A stretch of DNA of 42,006 nt, from assembly GCA_003209165.1 (NCBI GenBank), contig QCSL01000016.1, positions 1-42,006 on the forward strand, in the 5' to 3' direction. Each line of letters begins with the position of its first letter. The stretch's first letter is position 1. Positions 37,374 to 42,006 of this stretch are shown here, in pieces. The DNA comes from Synechococcus sp. AG-670-B23. GTDB taxonomy: Bacteria; Cyanobacteriota; Cyanobacteriia; PCC-6307; Cyanobiaceae. The notes under the pieces are model-generated. The model was not told where the DNA came from and ran no database searches. It was given only the letters and a program-made list of their open reading frames with translations. The position numbers and the translations under genes were made by a program.

Positions 37374-38153
37374 TTATTGACCGACAATCACCGGCGGCGT
37401 GCTGCCCCCGCGAATGGGAGGAACCACCTTGGTTTTTCCGTCCCATTTGTCTAGGAAGAGCTTGTATAGGACGCTGTCATTGAGCGACTGGGTCAATGTT
37501 TGAAACTTCAGGGCTTCTTGTTCGGCGATTTGAACTTCGGTTTTGGCGCGCAGAAGTTGCTGTTGAGCGATTTGCTTCTGCTCAATCGCTGCCCGGTATT
37601 CCTCGGCGATCTTCAGTCCAGTGATGTCCAAGCCTTTAACAGCCACGTAATCGAATTTGCTCAATTCGCTCGAGACGCTTTCTTGCACAAGGGTGGAAAT
37701 GTTGTTCCAATCAGTGGCAATGGTGTCGAGTTCATATTTCGAGAACACCGACTTCAGAGATTTCAGCAGCGATGGCTGAATGACCCTTGCGTAAATCGCA
37801 GAATCGTCGGTGGCAATGGTGCTGTAGATGCGGGGTGCCTCTCCAGGTTTGACCGCATATTTCACCGTGGCTGTGGCTTCGATCACCTGCAGGTCTTTGG
37901 TGAGCGTTGAAAATTTTTCGGGGATGACCTGCGTTCTCACGCTGAAATTATGGGTCGACTGAATGAATGGAATTTTTAGGTTCAAGCCCGGGTCCCTTGG
38001 GGTGTCGGAGACTTTCCCAAGGGTGGTGACAACACCAACTTCACCGGCGGGAACAACGAACACGCTTGAGAGAAGGGCAATGCCACCAATGAACATCGTG
38101 GTCACGCCTACCACCGTTCTGGTGATCTTCTCGGGCTGGGGCTTGGATTGCAT
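37374..38153 (-). CDS. Prohibitin-family (SPFH domain) membrane protein
   Basis: The 259-aa protein has one N-terminal membrane helix (TRTVVGVTTMFIGGIALLSS, about 12-35) and then the prohibitin/SPFH domain: VVPAGEVGVVTTLGKVSDTP, DPGLNLKIPFIQST and FSVRTQVIPEKFSTLTKDLQ, followed by a long coiled coil (EYRAAIEQKQIAQQQLLRAK). Such proteins form large ring assemblies in membranes and influence FtsH proteases. It is the last clearly core gene before the AT-rich recombinase region. Confidence 0.9.
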   Translation of the reverse strand: MQSKPQPEKITRTVVGVTTMFIGGIALLSSVFVVPAGEVGVVTTLGKVSDTPRDPGLNLKIPFIQSTHNFSVRTQVIPEKFSTLTKDLQVIEATATVKYAVKPGEAPRIYSTIATDDSAIYARVIQPSLLKSLKSVFSKYELDTIATDWNNISTLVQESVSSELSKFDYVAVKGLDITGLKIAEEYRAAIEQKQIAQQQLLRAKTEVQIAEQEALKFQTLTQSLNDSVLYKLFLDKWDGKTKVVPPIRGGSTPPVIVGQ

Positions 38154-38356
38154 GCTGATGGTCTGAATCGATGCTTAAAACAGTAGTGATTGTTTGTAGG
38201 TAATGAGGAAAAAGTTTCTGATGATGTCTGGGTTGGGTCTGCTGCAATTTTTTCCCTCATTAAAGGGCACCTTGTTGGACTGATTTGTTGTTTCTGCAGT
38301 GTCAGCTTTTGCGTCCCCGGTGCAGCAGTTGATGCACTCTTCTGTTGTAAAAACCA

Positions 38357-38386
38357 TTGCTGTTGCTGGGGCTACCTCTATACAAT
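38357..38386 (+). promoter_or_regulatory. Candidate sigma-70-type promoter for the recombinase
   Basis: TTGCTG (38357-38362) and TACAAT (38381-38386) are separated by 18 bp and lie about 26 bp before the recombinase TTG. Both hexamers are close to consensus. Prediction from sequence only. Confidence 0.4.
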
Positions 38387-38412
38387 GTTAGAAATCATGT
38401 GAGCTATCTGTT

Positions 38413-39609
38413 TTGGGTAGGCGCCGTATTGGTCCGGTCCGGCTTAATGGTGGCGATACTTGGTACGTCCGGCTCTGGGTTAAGTCAGAGCAAGTAGCCC
38501 AAGCAGGCAAAAAGACCCTCATAAGGTCTCTTAAAACCACTGATCATTCTGAAGCTCTTAAAAGGTACGGCGCTGCCTACGCATCCTTAGAGCGAGAGCT
38601 TCAGGGTCTTCTTGGAGCTGACCGCATGAGGGATCGCGTTGATGGCGCTAGAGAGAGCGAAGTCAGATCTGGTGAAACCGGCCTGTCACCTGTAGAGCTT
38701 GCAGAGATCTTCTTGGGTGATTTCAATCCTCAGGATCCAACGCATCAAGAGGTCTATGAGGCCTTTGAAACGGGTCAGCCTCTCTCGATTTCTTGGCAGG
38801 AAGCTTTAGAAGTTCATCTCAAGGTCTCTAACCGCACTAGGCCGCAGCCATTAGCGAGTTCAACGATCTACAAGTACAAGCAAGCTGTCGCTTGTTTTCA
38901 GCCATATGCCTCTCCCGTTAAGACCAATCCTGATGTCATACGTCAGTGGATCGAGGATTATGAGGTGGAGTACGACCCTGTAACCATTGCTCAGCGTTTC
39001 AGGTGGCTACGAAGCATTTATAAGTCTTGCCTTACAGAAGGGGTAGTCAAGACTGCTAATCCGTTTGATCTAGTCATCTACAAGGCCACAACACCTATAC
39101 ATCGAAAGTGTAGACCTTTTACGGACGAAGAGCTGAGACTAATACGCAAAGAATTGCCTCAGGTTTTTCAGTTATGCTTAACTGGTCTAAGAGCAGGTGA
39201 GTTCTTTACCCGTGAACAGTCAGATATAGAGGGTCAGTTTCTTGTTGTAGATAAGAAGCCTGAATTTGATTGGAGACCAAAGAACTTGGCTTCAGTAAGG
39301 AGGGTCGCTGTACCTCAGGAATTTGTGCTGAAGCCACTCGGGAGAAAATACCAAAATGGTATTAGGGATTTGGGATTAGAACTCAGACGTTTTATCGATG
39401 ATCCAACAGCACCCCTTCATAGCTCTAGGCATACATTTATCACCCTTGCACGAAGGGCTGGTTGTAATGATTCCGTTGTTGAAGCTTTAATGGGACATAG
39501 GAAAAAAGAAGGTTCACGTTCTGCAGAAGTTTACGGTGAATTTGATGATCTTGTTTTGCTTAGAGAGGCCCAGAAGCTCTGGGTCTTTGCAGAGGAGATG
39601 ATTCATTGA
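38413..39609 (+). CDS. Tyrosine recombinase (phage-type integrase)
   Basis: The 398-aa protein has an N-terminal Arm-like segment (RRRIGPVRLNGGDTWYVRLW), a SAM-like core-binding domain (about 130-225) and a catalytic domain with the full set: Arg260 in LTGLRAGEFF, His336 and Arg339 in HSSRHTF, His362 in MGHRKKEG and nucleophile Tyr374 in VYGEFDD. It is therefore probably active. The start is TTG 38413; the in-frame stop at 38389 leaves no ATG. Codon use and base composition are AT-rich compared with the core genes upstream, a sign of transfer. It begins the 38.4-42 kb island. Confidence 0.92.
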   Translation: MGRRRIGPVRLNGGDTWYVRLWVKSEQVAQAGKKTLIRSLKTTDHSEALKRYGAAYASLERELQGLLGADRMRDRVDGARESEVRSGETGLSPVELAEIFLGDFNPQDPTHQEVYEAFETGQPLSISWQEALEVHLKVSNRTRPQPLASSTIYKYKQAVACFQPYASPVKTNPDVIRQWIEDYEVEYDPVTIAQRFRWLRSIYKSCLTEGVVKTANPFDLVIYKATTPIHRKCRPFTDEELRLIRKELPQVFQLCLTGLRAGEFFTREQSDIEGQFLVVDKKPEFDWRPKNLASVRRVAVPQEFVLKPLGRKYQNGIRDLGLELRRFIDDPTAPLHSSRHTFITLARRAGCNDSVVEALMGHRKKEGSRSAEVYGEFDDLVLLREAQKLWVFAEEMIH

Positions 39610-39765
39610 CTATTGGGGTTATTTTGAAGACTTTCACAATCACAACACTCAAAGAGTAGCTATACCATATGCTCGCTTCCAGGGACAGATCAATACATAT
39701 TTACCTTGATCAAACAAGAAGCTTCTGCAAACAGGAATTTCTTCAGAGAGAGACTAAACCCGACC

Positions 39766-39818
39766 GTTGTATAAGGAGAAGTTGTCCCTGCCGTATACAG
39801 GGAGCAGTAGTCTCTTCC
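39766..39818 (+). repeat. Array A: two degenerate ~27-bp palindromic repeats
   Basis: Units run 39766-39792 (27 bp) and 39793-39818 (26 bp), each with a TATA-containing left end, GGAG in the middle and a TCC-containing right end that can fold back on it. Across the junction, CCCTG and CAGGG form a further inverted repeat around CCGTATA. The 14-mer CCTGCCGTATACAG (39787-39800) recurs exactly in array B at 41780-41793, same orientation. The array ends at the first base of the recombinase remnant. Confidence 0.65.
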
Positions 39819-39998
39819 TTCATCGAAAACAACCTTGCCGCAGGCAAGGACATCTTCTTGATTGCTAAGGCAGCTGGACATGATGTAAAAACCCTGATGA
39901 AACACTATGAACGTATTGACCCACCCAACAGGTCAAGAGAGATGACGGAGTTTCAATACGGAGCTATGCCGAAGACACAAAGGATGTCAGCACTATGA
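39819..39998 (+). pseudogene. 3' remnant of a second tyrosine recombinase gene
   Basis: The frame encodes FIENNLAAGKDIFLIAKAAG then HDVKTLMKHYERIDPPNRSR. This is the C-terminal end of a tyrosine recombinase, with the third-box His in AAGHD and the nucleophile-type Tyr (codon 39906-39908) in KHYER. Nothing upstream supplies the Arg or HxxR boxes: the frame runs back through repeat array A into sequence without similarity. An open frame from ATG 39669 exists but its first 50 codons read the repeats and are not integrase-like. The paralogue at 38413 is too different to be the direct parent. Confidence 0.7.
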
Positions 39999-40201
39999 AC
40001 TACACACGAGAACAACTGATAGAAGCTTTATGTGATAAGTATGCTCACCTTTGACAGGATGACTTGGATGAGGAGGAGGACGATAGCCCAGAGAAGTATC
40101 ACGCAAGCGTGGAGAAGCTCACGGTTGAGGAGCTAATCCAGCTGATGACCACGGGTAAAGCCTTCACTTTGGATGATGTTATGGATCTTTATCCGAGATA
40201 A
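39995..40201 (+). pseudogene. Small hypothetical gene split by an in-frame TGA
   Basis: ATG 39995 overlaps the recombinase remnant stop (ATGA). The frame encodes NYTREQLIEALCDKYAHL, then TGA at codon 20 (40052-40054), and continues in the same frame as QDDLDEEEDDSPEKYHASVE with KLTVEELIQLMTTGKAFTLD to TAA 40201. Both halves look like one acidic helical protein of 68 codons, similar in style to small phage and island proteins. A single substitution would restore it, so the lesion looks recent. Read-through or re-initiation is possible but unproved. Confidence 0.6.
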
Positions 40202-40338
40202 TTCCTTCTCAATAAGGGTTATCTTCTTAATCTGATATACAGATTTCTGTTCGGTTATCACGAAAGAATCATAGTCACACTTTCTTCGTGTGCGATGAGT
40301 TGCTGCCTAGCTTAATTCCTTTATTGCTGGAGGTCTGA

Positions 40339-40545
40339 TTGCCTAGAAAAACAAAGGGATGGTCGCCTGTAGAGAGGCTGGAGTTTGCTTTGAAATGGGA
40401 AACCGTTCGTGCTGCTTACTTCTCACACAAAGGACAAAACGTAAAAGCTGATGAACTGACCTCAAAGGTAAGGTTCATCAAGGCAGATATGACCAAGGCT
40501 GGCTACCACCGACGAGACGATGAAGCAGTTTTTCGCTCTGAATAA
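40339..40545 (+). CDS. Small hypothetical protein of the island (68 aa)
   Basis: A strong GGAGGT lies 5 nt before TTG 40339, which supports the unusual start. The product is basic and helical (PRKTKGWSPVERLEFALKWE; SHKGQNVKADELTSKVRFIK) and ends in a charged tail. It looks like a DNA- or protein-binding small phage-type protein, but no family is recognised. It sits alone between the TGA-split gene and a stretch without ORFs. Confidence 0.6.
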   Translation: MPRKTKGWSPVERLEFALKWETVRAAYFSHKGQNVKADELTSKVRFIKADMTKAGYHRRDDEAVFRSE

Positions 40546-40692
40546 GGCTTGTCGTCTATTCTCAATAAGCTTTAGTTGACAATCATCATTCAGATGTACT
40601 CTTTAAGACGCCTGAGAGGCTCTCAAGCAAACGTCAACCAGTATGAGATAGTTTTGACGATCCTATTGACGTAGTTAGAGGCTGCTACAGGG

Positions 40693-40715
40693 GCATAGAG
40701 AATGGTGGACTATGC
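40693..40715. other. Perfect short hairpin in a non-coding stretch
   Basis: GCATAG (40693-40698) and CTATGC (40710-40715) form a 6-bp stem around an 11-nt loop in the 256-bp stretch between 40545 and 40802, where I see no gene. There is no T-run, so it is not a clear terminator. Confidence 0.3.
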
Positions 40716-40801
40716 GTGTAAGACGAACGGTCCGAGTCATAGAGGAAGATCGATGCGTGATCCATAAGGGATGGATAAAATGAATAAGCGTCCTTGCAAC
40801 T

Positions 40802-40966
40802 ATGACCCTTAACTTTCGGTCCTTACTTTGGACTTTACTGGCAGATGTATTAGTTATTGTTACTTTGGAAGTTTTCTTTCCTAGCTTTATTGACAGGGAA
40901 GATGCTCTTATTCTCATTATTGTCAGCATCATCCTCTGGCTATGGGAATGTAGAAAGAATAGGTGA
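40802..40966 (+). CDS. Small two-helix membrane protein (54 aa)
   Basis: From ATG 40802 the product is TLNFRSLLWTLLADVLVIVT, then LEVFFPSFIDREDALILIIV and a last helix SIILWLWECRKNR. Two hydrophobic segments with an acidic loop between and a basic tail give a convincing membrane topology, better than the minus-strand frame (40675-40971). No Shine-Dalgarno is visible. Small membrane proteins are frequent in phage and island cargo. Function unknown. Confidence 0.45.
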   Translation: MTLNFRSLLWTLLADVLVIVTLEVFFPSFIDREDALILIIVSIILWLWECRKNR

Positions 40967-41094
40967 TTCAATAACCGAAGAAGAGGCCCGACGCCAAGAG
41001 AAATAAGTACAATTGAACACGCCCCAATTTATGTAATGGTTCTAACTATTCTGCTCGGCCAGAGCCATAGTGAGCTGAAAGCCTGACCAATAAG

Positions 41095-41229
41095 ATGTAT
41101 CTTCATACTTGCATGCTGCTAGAAGGCGAAAAGATTCATCTAGAGGTTCATCCAGATTCAATAATCACCGAAGACTTTCAGCTGGCCGACGGGACAATCG
41201 TTCATGTAATGATTGGAGATGAAGAATAA
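41095..41229 (+). CDS. Small hypothetical protein (44 aa)
   Basis: ATG 41095 opens a 44-codon frame reading LLEGEKIHLEVHPDSIITED and FQLADGTIVHVMIGDEE, an acidic, beta-rich pattern with alternating hydrophobic residues like a small barrel or ubiquitin-like edge. Its end overlaps the next possible start (41219). No strong ribosome-binding site is seen. Family not recognised. Confidence 0.4.
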   Translation: MYLHTCMLLEGEKIHLEVHPDSIITEDFQLADGTIVHVMIGDEE

Positions 41230-41425
41230 GACAAGTTACTCTCTCTACAGAGATTATCGAAGAAGAGACAATAAAGTAGTTTCCGCTTGCAAAGACGACA
41301 AAACAATCATTTATACGATCAGAAGACTATTGTTTCTCACTCGCTGCAGTCATTGTAGAAACCCCAGAGCACAATATTTTGCATCCAAATTGTGTAAGCC
41401 TGTAAGCGCTAGTTTCCTTTCATGA
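41219..41425 (+). CDS. Doubtful small basic protein (68 aa)
   Basis: A frame from ATG 41219 (GGAG directly before it) encodes KNKTSYSLYRDYRRRDNKVV, a short hydrophobic TIRRLLFLT and a CSHC pair before a Ser-rich end. It overlaps the preceding ORF by 11 nt. Basic composition may only reflect AT-rich DNA read in this frame, so I rate it low. Confidence 0.25.
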   Translation: MKNKTSYSLYRDYRRRDNKVVSACKDDKTIIYTIRRLLFLTRCSHCRNPRAQYFASKLCKPVSASFLS

Positions 41426-41464
41426 ATCAAGGTTTTTGTTCTTACTGTTGACCTTGTCAATTAC

Positions 41465-41638
41465 TCACTTCTTGTTGAGAGCACGCCATGCGACATAACC
41501 ACCACCACCAAGTAAGATTAAAGGGAAAATCATCTTGCTGAAAGCCAGAAGGATGACTCCGCCGATGCTGATAAGACCAACCTTTTTGACCATGGCTTGA
41601 CTCTCATCAGTCATTGTCTCCCACTTGACACGAGCCAT
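41465..41638 (-). CDS. Small membrane protein (57 aa)
   Basis: From ATG 41638 the product is ARVKWETMTDESQAMVKKVG, then a hydrophobic helix LISIGGVILLAFSKMIFPLI and a Gly-rich LLGGGGYVAWRALNKK tail. The amphipathic head and single or kinked membrane helix look genuine; the sequence resembles small conserved-type cyanobacterial membrane proteins but I cannot name it. The longer frame from 41695 adds 19 unlikely residues. It is the only minus-strand gene called in the island. Confidence 0.6.
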   Translation of the reverse strand: MARVKWETMTDESQAMVKKVGLISIGGVILLAFSKMIFPLILLGGGGYVAWRALNKK

Positions 41639-41760
41639 TAAGAAGCTGATAAGCAAGGCACGTTCTAAGGCTCCTTGACTTCCTCTGCAACACACGAGTG
41701 GTCATAACGGATGTCGGCACATGCGGGGTAAAAATCCAGCCTCACAATCACCCTTGCTAC

Positions 41761-41895
41761 TTATGGGGGAATTACGCTGCCTGCCGTATACAGAAGAATA
41801 CCCGCTCCCTGCCTTATACATGGAGAAGTGGTCCCACCCCATGCAGGGAGATCGGCAAACCTGACACATATACAGGAAGCAAAATTCCTACTTCC
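41761..41895 (+). repeat. Array B: five degenerate ~27-bp palindromic repeats
   Basis: Units at 41761-41785, 41786-41813, 41814-41840, 41841-41867 and 41868-41895 (25, 28, 27, 27, 28 bp) share a left end like (G/T/A)TATACA, a GGAG or GGAA core and a right end of CC-rich sequence (CCTGCC, CACCCC, CTTCC). Several units can fold internally (AGGAA with TTCCT; GGAG with TCCC). A looser unit may precede at about 41724. Spacers are absent, so this is a tandem array and not CRISPR. It shares the exact 14-mer CCTGCCGTATACAG with array A. The array is crossed by a non-coding-looking frame. Confidence 0.65.
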
Positions 41896-41908
41896 AGCAA
41901 CAAAACGA

Positions 41909-41964
41909 TTGCCTAAAAGGCAAAGCGTTCCACATAGAACACAAGTTAGTATTAGTCAATTGAC
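41909..41964. other. Cluster of three small palindromes after array B
   Basis: Three dyads follow one another: TTGCCT-AAA-AGGCAA (41909-41923), GTTC-CACATA-GAAC (41927-41940) and the perfect 10-bp palindrome GTCAATTGAC (41955-41964). None is followed by a T-run. Their crowding beside the repeat array suggests recombination or protein-binding sites, but each is short enough to arise by chance in AT-rich DNA. Confidence 0.35.
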
Positions 41965-42006
41965 AGTAATTCTTAAAGACACAGTGCCTCTAATCATTGA
42001 GGTAGC

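Noticed and set aside
38190-38402. 70-aa Cys-rich ORF before the recombinase
   Set aside because: No ribosome-binding site, erratic composition (CCCC runs from TGT/TGC-rich DNA), and it overlaps the predicted recombinase promoter.
40675-40971. 98-aa minus-strand ORF
   Set aside because: Its sequence is Ser/Thr/Ile-rich with no pattern, and the opposite strand gives a convincing two-helix membrane protein.
41761-41895. CRISPR array
   Set aside because: Units abut with no unique spacers, differ strongly from each other, and there are no cas genes in the window.
39766-41895. Integron attC sites for the repeats
   Set aside because: I find no paired RYYYAAC/GTTRRRY core sites flanking the cassettes, and the recombinase lacks any sign of the IntI-specific insert.
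41698-41916. 72-aa ORF through array B
   Set aside because: It only translates the tandem repeats, has no good start context and no protein-like pattern outside them.

Overview
The window is a piece of a marine picocyanobacterial chromosome, most likely marine Synechococcus. The basis is a complete kaiA-kaiB-kaiC clock operon (Prochlorococcus is generally considered to lack kaiA), an NblS/Hik33-type sensor kinase, cyanobacterial DUF1825, DUF3086, DUF3119 and DUF4278 proteins, a Nif11-like peptide, a GC-rich core with short spacers, and a lipid A gene cluster. All functional calls come from reading translated sequence and recalling family signatures; no database search was possible.

Layout. 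1-4.5 kb: the 3' end of a nagB-like gene, a possible small broken gene, a Nif11-like peptide, truB-yebC, a methyltransferase, and rplU-rpmA with a strong terminator. 4.6-7.5 kb: kaiABC, convergent with nblS (7.5-9.6 kb), which is translationally coupled to purD. 10.9-18.7 kb: one long co-directional run (helical secreted protein, purC, bamA/Omp85, lpxC, fabZ, lpxA, lpxB, msrA) with start/stop overlaps at most junctions, linking outer-membrane protein assembly and lipid A synthesis. 18.7-21.5 kb: a gene-poor, partly AT-rich stretch with several very small ORFs and a degenerate Cys-rich fragment.

21.5-28 kb: pepA with a coupled membrane protein, a GIY-YIG-like protein, a ComEA-like helix-hairpin-helix protein, a small exported-type protein gene broken by a frameshift, an atypical LuxR regulator, DUF1825, tyrS and pyrF. 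28-32.3 kb: a minus-strand operon (GPH-type transporter, MlaE-type permease, DUF3119, DUF3086, plsY) with an envelope-lipid flavour. 32.4-38.2 kb: tRNA-Gly(UCC), glgX, a degenerate metallo-beta-lactamase-fold protein, HU, gluQ, small Cys-rich and membrane proteins, and a prohibitin-family protein.

38.4-42 kb is different: AT-rich, opening with an intact tyrosine recombinase, followed by the 3' remnant of a second recombinase, a small gene split by an in-frame TGA, several tiny ORFs, and two direct-oriented arrays of degenerate ~27-bp palindromic repeats that bracket a ~1.9-kb segment. This looks like a decaying integrative element or genomic island and is the most interesting part of the window. 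Apart from it the window is ordinary core genome with a few local lesions.
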